Source of the DNA: Polymyxa betae
Lineage: Eukaryota > Endomyxa > Phytomyxea > Plasmodiophorida > Plasmodiophoridae
Assembly: GCA_003693705.1 (NCBI GenBank)
Contig: RBZT01000495.1
Coordinates: 9,077-38,005 of the forward strand
DNA: 28,929 bases
Direction of reading: 5' to 3'
A model generated the notes under the pieces. That model did not search any database. It was not told the DNA's origin and saw nothing but the letters and a program-made list of their open reading frames with translations. Position 1 is the stretch's first letter. The number at the start of each line of letters is the position of its first letter. The translations under genes and the position numbers were made by a program. Below, in pieces: positions 9,307-23,945 of the stretch.

Positions 9307-10274
9307 TTATTCCTCATCACACTCGTAATTTAGCCACATGACGTCCCAAATAGCATTTACGACATCAGGTGGTACAGCACCGTCTGCTGTAGCTGGGAAC
9401 TGAAACGGCTTGACTTGGTTAAGTTGCCTTAGAAACGCGTTCCCTTTAATAGCATCTTTAGGGGCATCGTAATCCCAGTCTAGGTTAGAGATTAGCGAAT
9501 ACAGGTTGATCATCCGCCTGGTTGCAGTATTTTCTGATTCGATCTCATTGGATTCTTTCATAGCCTCGCGCCGGTAGGATTCGTCTTTTGCTACGACCTA
9601 AGATGTACTTTGAGAAAATAGATTGTAATTTGTTACGAAAACAATACGCCGGAAAAACTAGATTTAAACAGGGAACGGAGACTACGAAGCTGGAAATCCA
9701 GTATTTGGCAAAAGTGTAGCAAAATCACAAATGCATTCAAAACGCTACGTTTTTAATAGTGAAAATACTATATCGCGAGAGGATATCGACATTTGATGGG
9801 CAAAGGATCGAACGACGCTCAATATTGAAAAGGCAGCAAAGATGCAAACAGGGAAAACTCAGGTTTTTCAAAAGTTTGCAAAAAGAAACATTGTAACAGA
9901 GCAATGAGCATACATTATGAAGCTGAACATTGTGCAATGTGGATACATACTTCATCGAGTCTGTTTTGGAGGTCTTTTTTAGAAGCTTGAAGCGCCTCGA
10001 TTTCACCTTGCAAACGTTTTTTTTCCTGTTCGACCTGGATCAGCTCATCGTCATATCGCCCGTCCATATAACAAGCGATCTCCTGTTCTAGGGTGGCAAT
10101 ATGACCCTGCAGCGCGTCTACGACGGATGCGACCTCAGCTCGGCGCCGATGCCAAGCGTCCTCGGCCACAGTGACATTCTGCAGAATGCGAGCGAGCAGG
10201 TCAGGGTCGTCATCGGCAGCAAACATCGCCTTGAGCTCATCCAGAACACGACATGTCTCAATCAGTGTTGACAT
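9307..10274 (-). CDS. SPC24: Spc24-like kinetochore protein (NDC80 complex)
   Basis: Two exons on the minus strand, 10274-9951 and 9597-9307, separated by a 353-nt intron, give 204 residues, the usual Spc24 length. Residues 1-40 are helical (MSTLIETCRVLDELKAMF). Residues of about 45-125 form a coiled coil with segments such as VEQEKKRLQGEIEALQASKK. The C-terminal globular part has LYSLISNLDWDYD, then a KG pair, and near the end NAIWDVMWLNYE. This matches the Spc24 order (LYxxLTxIxWDY...KG...LW). In the NDC80 complex Spc24 pairs with Spc25 at the inner end and binds the MIND complex and CENP-T/Cnn1. The main uncertainty is the long intron, which could hide another exon, although phase is preserved without one. 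Confidence 0.75.
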
Positions 10275-10838
10275 CGTCGAATGAGTCCAAGACCCGATAA
10301 TTTAATGACGCAACAAGTAGGGCTGTAGGTAGGGGGCACCTCACAAAGGCCCCACGACCCCGTCAAATTTCAATTTTAAACAATTGTAACATTACATTCT
10401 CGATGTCTGAATGATCTCATTATAAATGAGCGGAACTGGGTCGAATCGCTCGTAGCTTGGCAATTTTGTCGCCAAAAAAGAAAGGGTGTTTCAGTTCTAA
10501 CGAAAGGCCCAAGTTACCTCGAATACATTTTCGCAGGATTAGAGCAAAGCACTTCCAGAAAGTCACAAAATCACTAAAAGCGTCTTTTCCTCGTGCCAGC
10601 AGGCTTTAGTTTACAAAACATTCGATTTTTCGAGCTGGTGATGGAGCCAGACACACTCTATGCACTCCATTGGAAAATGAACAACCTCAAATAAGCAGCA
10701 CAGCACCCAAAAGCGGTGCTCCTTGCATTGAATTCTGTCTCTGCGCTTGCTAAGACAGCCCTACTTTAAAACCAGATTTTCAGAGCTTGCTGTGATATTA
10801 TCATCTCCATTTACTCAAATCTATACAATATATAGGTT
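10275..10838. other. Intergenic, nothing recognised
   Basis: AT-rich DNA between the Spc24-like start and the end of the NIPA-like gene. Both genes run leftwards, so the promoter of the Spc24-like gene should lie here. No repeat, RNA gene or convincing open frame is visible. Confidence 0.5.
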
Positions 10839-12346
10839 TTAGATTTCACCGACATGTTCGTCCTTGCACGATTCATCTTTACTGGCTTTGGACGACAGCT
10901 CGGTCCAAGTGCCGCTATGCAACGTCACTCCTAGCAGCTCGTCTTGTGTCATCGACTGTCGTAATCTCCAGGCGGCGCCTAGAAGAGGCACCAGAGGAGC
11001 CATATGGTCCATCTCGTCATTGAACTCTTCAACGCTCTTCTGTGTCTCAACACATGATCGATGACTGAATCCTGGTCGACGGGCCAGTTCGACGGCGCGA
11101 TGGTGCTGGGCCGCTGACGACATCTTCCTTTGCGACAGCAGATAAACGCCTCCCAGAGTCATGACCAGGCCGGTTGGGAACAGCACGCTTTGGGCGACGC
11201 CAAAGGCGGCGAATTCCTTGAAGAAACAGACTCCGCCCAGAGTCGAAACACCAATGAAGGCGCATTGGAAAACGGGGACCACGTAAAGCGCATCGAAGCG
11301 TTGCAGTGCCATCGCCAGGAAATGAATCTGGCCGCCGATTGTGGCAGCGCAAGCCAGGATGAACGCATATGTCAGCGATTTGTCGAACTGATTATCGCCT
11401 TCGAATGTCCGCCTCTAAAACATAGTCAATATCAGGCGAACTAGCACAAGAAAATCATAACAAAAACAATGTAAACGAGGTCAGAGAATGGATAGAATGG
11501 AGTACCGGAAAATTCTAACAAACAAAAGAATTCGAGGTTGAAATTATTGCAATGAGTTTGAAAACGAACCAGTAAAACCGCCATGCATTTGGCGAACATG
11601 ATCGACTGAGCTCCAAGAGTTCCCGATAATGTGCATAGAGAGAAGGGATGCCACTAGATGACCAATTAGTCAAGTGTAATGTTACATATCTGCTATCATC
11701 TGCTAAATACCTTCACATAGGCAGCATAGGCGGAATCCAGATCAACCATCTGCGATTGAAGACGAGCGATCACGTCGGAATGGCGATGCCTATCAGTCTC
11801 ATCGATTTCAGTCTGCCGCTGCATAATTGCTCGTAGCAATGCCTCCGAACGGAAGACGATCACGCCCAAGACGACCACGGCCGCTATGCAGAAGCTGATA
11901 TACACCAGAAATAGGGGACCTTCGTAAAGCTGGACCAGCTCGTCCAGCGTGTAAGTCGCTTCCGAATGATTTCCGAATATGACGGCCACTACCGACCCTG
12001 TTAGGATCAAGGCAGTTCCAGCGATATCTTTCCGAGACAGAGCTTCTTTCAGCCAGATTCGGGCGAAGATTATATTCGCCACTAACGTTGAACTGCCTAC
12101 AGGAGCGACGATCGATTGGGCAGCGAACCCTAGCGCGAGGAAGTCGCCGAGAGATCCTCCAATGACCATTGCCAAGCCCAGACACCACATCGGCTGGCGC
12201 CAATACGAGACGGCAGCGCCACCAGCGTTCTCATTCTGTTTGAACATGTACTTCTGAATGTTGACGCCACCGGTGGACATAATCGAACCGGTCATGGCCA
12301 AAGCTACGCCCAAGATCCATAGATTCGGGTTCACATCATCAGACAT
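10839..12346 (-). CDS. NIPA-family (DUF803) magnesium-transporter-like protein
   Basis: Three minus-strand exons, 12346-11711, 11653-11570 and 11414-10839, splice in phase 0 to 431 residues. The introns are 57 and 155 nt. The protein starts with a membrane helix (NLWILGVALAMTGSIMSTGG) and carries about nine. Family landmarks are YWRQPMWCLGLAMVIGG, LALGFAAQSIVAPVGSSTLV, LVANIIFARIWLKE, LSGTLGAQSIMFAKCMAVLL (built by exon 2), GDNQFDKSLTYAFIL and ALYVVPVFQCAFI with FFKEF. This is the NIPA pattern of an EamA-like ten-helix fold. Animal NIPA proteins move Mg2+ and other divalent cations; fungal members are poorly characterised. The first loop after helix 5 carries a charged segment (RQTEIDETDRHRHSD), and the C-terminal tail of about 90 residues is soluble and acidic. 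Substrate is an inference. Confidence 0.85.
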
Positions 12347-12639
12347 GACACAGCTACAGATTCAGAAATCTGATTCTTGACGACGTGAACTGCGGAGACG
12401 ATCTGGTACGCAGATCGATCTGGCGTTAATCGTTAAAGATTAGTAGATAGATGATTTAAGCGTTGCCTGTCCTCAACCAGAATTGTTCTCTACTTCTTCT
12501 TTCGTGCTATCTACGATTGTCAGAGAGGGTAGTGAAGTTAGCTGTGCTAAAAAAGCTATTTAATACAATCGTGGGCCAAATCAGGCTCCGCTTAAGGATC
12601 ACCAACTGGTCATCGTCATCATTAGCAGAAGTTCGAAAA
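12347..12639. other. Upstream region of the NIPA-like gene
   Basis: Short intergenic stretch that should contain the NIPA-like promoter. I see no repeats, and no open frame with recognisable content. Confidence 0.4.
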
Positions 12640-13130
12640 TGAATCGCGTGTTAATATACTTGGACATTCTATCGATATAGAAAACATATCCTAAAAAATC
12701 TTCAAAGTTGAACGACTCGAGGCCAATTCAGGACTGCAAAAGCGAATCCCGATAAATCGGGACCATCTTGGAATCGGGAGGCTTGAACAGAAATGACTTT
12801 GACACTTTGCTGGTGTCAGATCCACTATTGACCAGAGTAGCTAAAGTCACTTCTCATTCAGCATCGCCTGCACCAAAATAACTCGATTCGTTCCTCCGCT
12901 TTGTTTGAGGGTCGATGATTTTGGGCACTGGCTTCAAGCTGTAATGTTTTGCTTCTATGCCGAAGCTGGTGCTACATATTACACCGCCGCGATGCTCAGC
13001 GTGAGGTGCAGTCGTAATATTTCGGTGGTGCAGAAGACAGAAAGATAGGGAATTCAAGGAGCACCCGGCAGATGAAGGTGACTTTACCGACCAGGTATTC
13101 AATCTAGCGGAGAATCACTTCAAGGCCTAA
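12640..13130 (+). pseudogene. Possible decayed coding sequence
   Basis: Coding-like plus-strand patches occur in different frames without splice sites to join them: GLQKRIPINRDHLGIGRLEQ at about 12730-12790, NDFDTLLVSDPLLTRV at about 12793-12840, and a terminal stretch ending PADEGDFTDQVFNLAENHF before a TAA at 13128-13130. Shifts of one base between patches would be expected in an eroded gene. The minus strand is also open at 12854-13102. I cannot name a family. It lies between the two Hsp20 arms. Confidence 0.2.
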
Positions 13131-13402
13131 AACCTGAAAATTTGTCTTAGCTAGATTCATCACCGTTGAAGCTTGTTTATGAGCATTACGAATATTCAAG
13201 TGTAAAACTCGGATTTCTGCAGAATACTCAACCTTTTTCGAGGACCAGGCGATCGAATTTGACAATCGATTTTGTTAAATACTGATACGACTACATCCAC
13301 AGCCATTTGATTGCTTTATTGAAACAATTCCATTGATTTATTAATTAGTATGAAAAAAAGACCAGTTGATGATTTCTCAATTGAAAATATAGTTTGATCT
13401 GG
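13131..13402. other. AT-rich spacer downstream of the Hsp20 copy
   Basis: No open frame, repeat or RNA gene is visible. It is unrelated to the sequence downstream of the intact Hsp20 gene: similarity between the two copies ends at the stop codon. Confidence 0.4.
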
Positions 13403-13818
13403 TTAGTCGATGCGAATAAGATTGGCTTCTTTCTTTTCAGTCTTGGGAATGTCAATCTTCAGGAGACCATTATCATACTTGGCGATGATAGCCGAAGCAT
13501 CAACGTTCTTTGTAAGGCGAATCTGGCGAGATAATGTCCATAGGTTCGCTCTGAGAAGTGAACGCGCTCATCTTTTCCAGTCTGTTCCTCTTTATGTTCA
13601 GCAGAGACCATCAGGACGCCGTTCTCGAAGCTGATCTTCATCTCCTCTTTCTTGATACCAGGCGCCTCGATGGTTAGCTCATATCCTTTCGGGCGCTCCT
13701 TTAGCTCCATTTTCATGCTGGGTGATACCGCAGCCTGAGCACCTTGGCGCCCCCAGAAATCATTCCCGAATAGTTGGCGGTCTAGGTCGCGGTGGAAGTC
13801 GAACAACGATAATGCCAT
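13403..13818 (-). pseudogene. Frameshifted second copy of Hsp20
   Basis: This is a near-identical inverted copy of the gene at 8551-8967. The start codon, the first 80 or so residues (one visible change, Val to Gly at about residue 28) and the final codons through LIRID and the stop at 13403-13405 are all present. One A/T pair is missing near 13530, where the intact copy reads TATTCTCG and this one TATCTCG. The frame shifts after RTYGHY and ends early at 13459. The predicted product loses the last strands of the alpha-crystallin domain and the I-x-I anchor. Everything after the lesion is still readable in the original frame, so the mutation is recent, or it could be an assembly error. The promoter with heat-shock elements is retained. 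Confidence 0.85.
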
Positions 13819-13897
13819 TATGCAGTGATCAGTTTGATTTGATTATGATAATGAATGTAGCAATGTTCCTAGTTAAATACTCGGTCTAATGATCACG

Positions 13898-13987
13898 GAA
13901 CCTTCTAAGAATCATCCTTGTAGAACATTCTATACACTTAACTGAGTTTGTGCGTTTCCTCTTCTTGAAACGCTCTCTGGAATGTTC
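13898..13987 (-). promoter_or_regulatory. Heat-shock elements of the Hsp20 copy
   Basis: Three GAAnnTTC-type dimers match those of the intact gene: GAACCTTC at 13898-13905, GAACATTC at 13923-13930 and GAATGTTC at 13980-13987 (plus-strand reading). Their conservation suggests the damaged copy may still be transcribed on heat stress. Confidence 0.65.
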
Positions 13988-14309
13988 TCAGTATCCTGTG
14001 TAGTCAACCAAACGATAATGGACGTAGAAAGTTCCGGTTAACAATGGTCTGAAGAAGGCAATTGAAGTTTCATTCCATAACATGAGATATTGCCACAAAA
14101 GGTTTAGCACGCCGATGCACTGTGCCGTTTGCTGGCTACCAAATAATAGGCTTGGTTTATGAAATCATAAGAAGTACTTCAGACCAGAATCATTCATTTG
14201 GAGGTTTCGTCCCTTCGTTTGAGTGCTTTAGTTTTTCGGCTAATTTGAAACAAATAGCCAAGAACATGGTTTCGTATTGTGTTGTTTGCGTTGTGTGAAT
14301 AAAAGCATT

Positions 14310-15178
14310 CATTATGTCTTAACTCTGCTTAAACCCGGGCTCCATCTAACTTTGATGAGGCAAACACCTCGCAACTTATATCTGATGAAGGCTCTACAAA
14401 GCAGCCTCAGCTGCTCTTTATTCTGGTCGCTAGGCGCGATGGGTGTTTGCCCAATTATGCCTGGGGGCCGATACAGACTATAACGCAGCGTGAGATTTGG
14501 GTTCTGTTGTTGTGGATGATCAAAAAAGTTAATTCCTGTAAATAGCTCACCAATCAACATCATGGCGAGCTGAGGCTTTGTATTGCTTCATTGCCGTTTA
14601 GAAAAGTTATAAGATGACAGACAAGCATGCAAATTTGTATTCTTGAAAAACATTATTGGCTGAGAATCCAAATCTATCCGTCTTCCACAGCAAAACCCAA
14701 CAAATCCAGATTTCTAGATCGCTTGGAAACCAGAATGATGGCGTGTGTTACGGGAAGTGCTACAATTCGCTACCAGACGTCAAAAGAAGCTAGGCCTACG
14801 CCGCCTTGATGGCAAGGAGATAATTTACAAGGAAGAAAAGTCGCCGTTCACGAATCGCGACAGAGAAGATATTCCCGCGAAGTGGCACGTGTAGTCCCTG
14901 CAGGATCAATTTGTTGACGATCTTCAAGACTGTCTGCAGATTGCAGGGAATCCCAGCGGCATAGCCACAAACCGACGGCAATTCCCTGCAACTCATAGCG
15001 GTCAGTTTGCGTAACTGTCTTAAAACCAACTTCTTCTAGAAGGTATGACGCAGAAATCGTCATTTATGGTCGCAAAATTTATTGCGCCACAGGCGCAGTA
15101 TTTTCCCGGAGGAATCCCCTGACCAAGCGGAATCACTGGATCTTTCCGGCTACGACTTTCAGTTCCAAACCATCTTGA
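14310..15178 (-). pseudogene. Decayed region, possibly tyrosine-aminotransferase-like
   Basis: No intact gene is present. Minus-strand patches in several frames follow the order of a tyrosine/alanine-type class I aminotransferase. These are KDPVIPLGQGIPP near 15140, CGYAAGIPCNLQTVLKIVNK then GNIFSVAIRE near 14950-14870, ARHDVDW near 14565, and IKVRWSPGLSR near 14330, where the family has its PLP lysine and PGW motif. Stops and frame changes separate them. Plus-strand patches are also coding-like, for example LDGKEIIYKEEKSPFTNRD at about 14808 and ESLDLSGYDFQFQTILNAS at about 15134-15190, so the strand is not certain. I regard this as eroded coding DNA with a weak family assignment. Confidence 0.25.
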
Positions 15179-21298
<6,120 letters not shown>

Positions 21299-21891
21299 CC
21301 GATTATCCATTGTTTGAATATACTGTTCAGATTTTTAAATAGGCCTATTGGTTAGTATAATTGTATGGACCGATTGTTTGAATGTTGACCATCCTCATAA
21401 TGGTCGTAATCCATCTTCTCACAAGCTGGACAGAATTGCCATACAAACCAGCATCAGATATATTCTTTACTCTTCTGTTTTGCCTGTTTGCTCTTATGCA
21501 CATTGGAAGCAGTTGTTTTTTGAATTTTGGCAGAAGTCGTTGTCAGGGAGTGAGGATCAAGCGCAAATCGTAGTTCTATCAAACCAAAATCGCCCTTTTT
21601 ATAGGGCTGAGGACTATCTACAATGAAATCCAATTCGGCCGCCTTGCAGCCCCTGAAATTCCTGCTGACAGGTTGCAGTAACATGTCAATCCGATGCCAA
21701 ACTGTCTCGATAGAGCTTGTCGCTGTAATAGAGACTTTCATGGTGTCACTGCACGCTCTAGCTGCTGCTAGGATTATGAAATTAATGGTTGAGCTTCAAT
21801 TCGCAAGTCTGGATTATGTCCTGCATTGTGAATCTGCAAATCATCAGTGTATGCTCATCATCGGCTATCGTCGACATATAAGCAGAAAGCT
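21299..21891 (-). CDS. Uncertain open segment, possible minus-strand exon (21454-21741)
   Basis: Between the ATPase stop and the tRNA-like gene, the minus strand is open at 21454-21741 (95 codons from an ATG). Segments such as SSIETVWHRIDMLLQPVSR and KAAELDFIVDSPQPYKKG have a balanced amino-acid composition. A possible splice acceptor lies just before the ATG, and coding-like sequence (IHNAGHNPDLRIEAQPLIS) lies further upstream on the same strand. I do not recognise a family. The plus strand is open over 21623-21901 too, so this may be chance. Confidence 0.25.
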
Positions 21892-21963
21892 TCCGAAATA
21901 GTATAGTGGTTTAGTATCCCCCCATTTTCGGGTGAGACCGGGGTTCAATTCCCCGTTTCGGAG
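21892..21963 (+). tRNA. tRNA-like gene with irregular anticodon arm (Glu/Asp-like body)
   Basis: A 72-nt cloverleaf. The acceptor stem TCCGAAA/TTTCGGA pairs perfectly 7 of 7, with discriminator G. The D arm reads GTAT-AGTGGTTTA-GTAT. The T arm CGGGG-TTCAATT-CCCCG pairs 5 of 5. An internal A-box-like TAGTATAGTGG, a B box GGTTCAATTCC and a T6 terminator are present. The body resembles eukaryotic tRNA-Asp and tRNA-Glu. The anticodon arm CCCCC...GGGTG has a C-T mismatch, and the loop is either 6 nt or, if 7 nt, lacks U33, so no standard anticodon can be assigned. It could be a Glu-type tRNA that lost one base, or a tRNA pseudogene. Confidence 0.6.
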
Positions 21964-21966
21964 CTC

Positions 21967-21972
21967 TTTTTT
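21967..21972 (+). terminator. Pol III T-run terminator
   Basis: Six consecutive T residues start four bases after the tRNA-like 3' end, as expected for RNA polymerase III termination. Confidence 0.6.
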
Positions 21973-22266
21973 GGCTTTTGACTTCGGTTTTTGGCATCGC
22001 CTCAATGCCCATTTATCGTACAATCGAAATCCTAAAGGTAAGCTGCACTCAGCAATTTCCTAACAACGTTTTGTATAGCCGTCGGAGTTTCACAAAGATG
22101 GCGATGCTCATCGTCTGGGGTCGGGATTGGCGACCGCCTGCTCCAATTCGCATAAATGTTCTGCAACGATCTTTCGTCGTCATCAAGCAGAGCCGCCCTC
22201 AGCTTGATGGGTGGACACGGGTCAGCTTTCGACAACGAGATCCCGGGCGTTCCTGACGCCCGAACA

Positions 22267-23115
22267 ATGTCGGCTATCATCACCCTCACTGACCCCAACA
22301 CCCCATTCTGGGGCCGTGCTGGTCCATGCCGGGGAACGCATCCTCTCAGCTCGCGAATTTCGATTCGGTGAATCGGCGATCCTGGGGCCAGATTGAATTC
22401 ATCAAAAAGCGAACCCGAATTCGTGCTCTGCAGGGCTGTCTGTCGACGCCGCCCGATTATGTCGCTGTGCTCGCTCTGCATGGATCTGGTCGACAGCGCC
22501 TCCGTCTCGTGCGTCGCCGGTCCGCACCGATTCTGTCTATCGTGTTTCACGCGCTATGTCGCCGCTGAATGCGACTTCCTCAATGGTCGTGCATGGCCTT
22601 ATATCACCTGTCCGTACGTTCGCAAAGGACAATGCGAATCGCGCGCCTTCGACGACGACTTCATCAGCGAGCATGTCGACACCGCCACGTATAACAAATA
22701 CATGGAGGTCAAGCAGCAGCGCGACGCTGTGAAACCAGCTCGGCCGGCGCCCATCACGCTCGACGATTACCGAACCGAAGTGATCGAGATGCTGAATCCA
22801 GCCTGTCCTCGATGTCAGACGACGTTCATCGATTTCTCCGGCTGCTGTTCGTTATCGTGCCGATTGTGTTCGTGCCATTTCTGTGCGTATTGTCTGCAGC
22901 CGAAGACCAACGTCCCTGGACATGTCATGAACTGTTGGTATCGAGACGCCGACGATTGGCGTCGTGGGCAGCTGGCTTCGGCTCGAACTCGCATCGTGGC
23001 GTTGCTGAAGCCTCTCCCCGAACACGAACAACGACAGATTCTAAACAGCTGCCGAATCTATTTCCAGGAACTTAATGTTGATGTCGCCGCCATGACCAAC
23101 GCCTTAAATCTTTGA
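22267..23115 (+). CDS. RING/IBR-type zinc-binding protein, putative E3 ubiquitin ligase
   Basis: Proposed exons are 22267-22367 and 22434-23115, with a 66-nt intron that keeps frame, giving 260 residues. If the first exon is wrong, the ATG at 22459 gives 218 residues. The first zinc module reads CSLCMDLVDSASVSC, then HRFCLSCF, then an ITCP strand. After a helical linker, a second module reads CPRCQTTFIDFSGCCSLSC, continuing with RLCSCHFCAYCL and HVMNC. A DFxGCxxLxC core followed by CxxCxxxFCxxC and H...C is typical of IBR-like domains in RING-between-RING E3 ligases. The C-terminus is helical (LPEHEQRQILNSCRIYFQEL). Ubiquitin transfer is inferred from the fold; catalytic Cys cannot be assigned. 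GC content is clearly higher than in neighbouring genes. AATAAA at 23116-23121 directly follows the stop. Confidence 0.7.
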
Positions 23116-23183
23116 AATAAAGAAGGATATGGAGAGATCTATGACCGATTGCTCGGCCGATGCCGTCCGCCTCATTTGTTAAG

Positions 23184-23789
23184 ATGAGCGCCATCATCAC
23201 CTCCGATGCCACCTCCATCATCAGCAGCGGCGTCATCGTCGAACGCCGCTCCTATCTTCGCCATTTCTACAAGCACGAGCTGCGTCGGAATCCGAACGCC
23301 GGATTCCCGAACCCGGAAAAGCTCCTGCTCAACCTTCTCGCTCTGCAAGGCACCGACGAACGCCTCTGGCGCGAACATCACTCGAAACGATTCGAGAAAC
23401 TGTTTCGGCGCTTGACGAAGACCGGACATTGTCCGCGATACGCGTTGCTGAAAGGCGTCGAATGGCTCCGCGACAAGATCGCCGCGATGCCCGACGACCA
23501 GATCCCCATTATTCAGGAGGTCGTCTATCAAGGCCTGATTGCTGTCTGCCGACTGCTTGAACGATACGAAACCGAGCCGAAATGCCACGAACATCGAGAC
23601 CAGACGATCGCTTGCACCGCCTTCATCTACTATACAGATTTCATCTTCGACGTGGTCCGGTACGGGGCGGCGAATTGCGATCAGAAAGACGCGACGTGTT
23701 TCCGCGACTTGTTCGCCAAGATCGGCAACAATGAGATTCCGATTCACGATGTCCGACTGAAACATCCCAAAGGCGTTGTCATCGCCTAA
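23184..23789 (+). CDS. Unrecognised helical protein
   Basis: An intronless frame of 201 residues from the ATG at 23184, or 209 from 23160; an in-frame stop at 23142-23144 rules out a longer start. I do not recognise a family. It opens MSAIITSDATSIISSG, then has basic helices (RRSYLRHFYKHELRR), a middle part with LWREHHSKRFEKLFRRLTK and VVYQGLIAVCRLLERYE, and a C-terminal part with three Cys and FIYYTDFIFDVVRYG. There is no signal peptide or membrane span. It starts only 68 nt after the RING/IBR stop, on the same strand, and shares high GC and the opening MSAIIT with that gene's proposed N-terminus. This hints at a related regulatory unit or tandem lineage-specific genes. The minus strand is also open over 23172-23792 because of the GC-rich codon pattern, and reads as a shadow. 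Confidence 0.6.
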   Translation: MSAIITSDATSIISSGVIVERRSYLRHFYKHELRRNPNAGFPNPEKLLLNLLALQGTDERLWREHHSKRFEKLFRRLTKTGHCPRYALLKGVEWLRDKIAAMPDDQIPIIQEVVYQGLIAVCRLLERYETEPKCHEHRDQTIACTAFIYYTDFIFDVVRYGAANCDQKDATCFRDLFAKIGNNEIPIHDVRLKHPKGVVIA

Positions 23790-23879
23790 CAACAGATTCT
23801 CATCGCTCTCCTCTATCTATCTGATACATTCCAATCGCATCCCGTTAATCTGGCAGTATTAAGTCCTTCACGTAGATCA

Positions 23880-23945
23880 CTTTTGAATGCAATTCGATAG
23901 ATGAAATCAGCTCTCTTTTGAATGCAATTTAATAGAAAAAATCAG
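23880..23945. repeat. 31-bp imperfect tandem duplication
   Basis: Two adjacent copies at 23880-23910 and 23915-23945 share CTTTTGAATGCAATT and end in AAATCAG, with about four mismatches between them. The period is 35 nt. No further copies are visible nearby, so this looks like a local slippage duplication. Confidence 0.7.

Larger units (their letters stand above)
13403..14062 (-). repeat. Right arm of inverted Hsp20 duplication
   Basis: Reverse-strand counterpart of 8320-8967: the same reading frame plus about 240 nt of upstream DNA. The promoter is more diverged than the coding part, with small indels. The outer edge is marked by a shared TTGCCTTCTTCA on both arms. The arms are separated by about 4.4 kb. 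Confidence 0.85.

Noticed and set aside
11047-11352. Open frames of 60-130 codons on both strands across the NIPA-like gene
   Set aside because: They are shadows of the transporter exons, which carry the clear membrane-helix and family motifs.
21892-21963. Reading the tRNA-like gene as tRNA-Lys(TTT)
   Set aside because: That choice needs A at position 33 and leaves a mismatch in the stem; the rest of the body is Asp/Glu-like, not Lys-like.
22032-22550. 172-codon open frame on the minus strand overlapping the RING/IBR start
   Set aside because: It is antisense to cysteine-motif coding sequence, has no domain of its own, and is explained by the GC-rich codon pattern of the plus strand.
23172-23792. 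206-codon minus-strand open frame opposite the unknown helical protein
   Set aside because: Almost exact antisense mirror of the plus frame. Plus-strand start context and neighbour orientation favour the plus reading.
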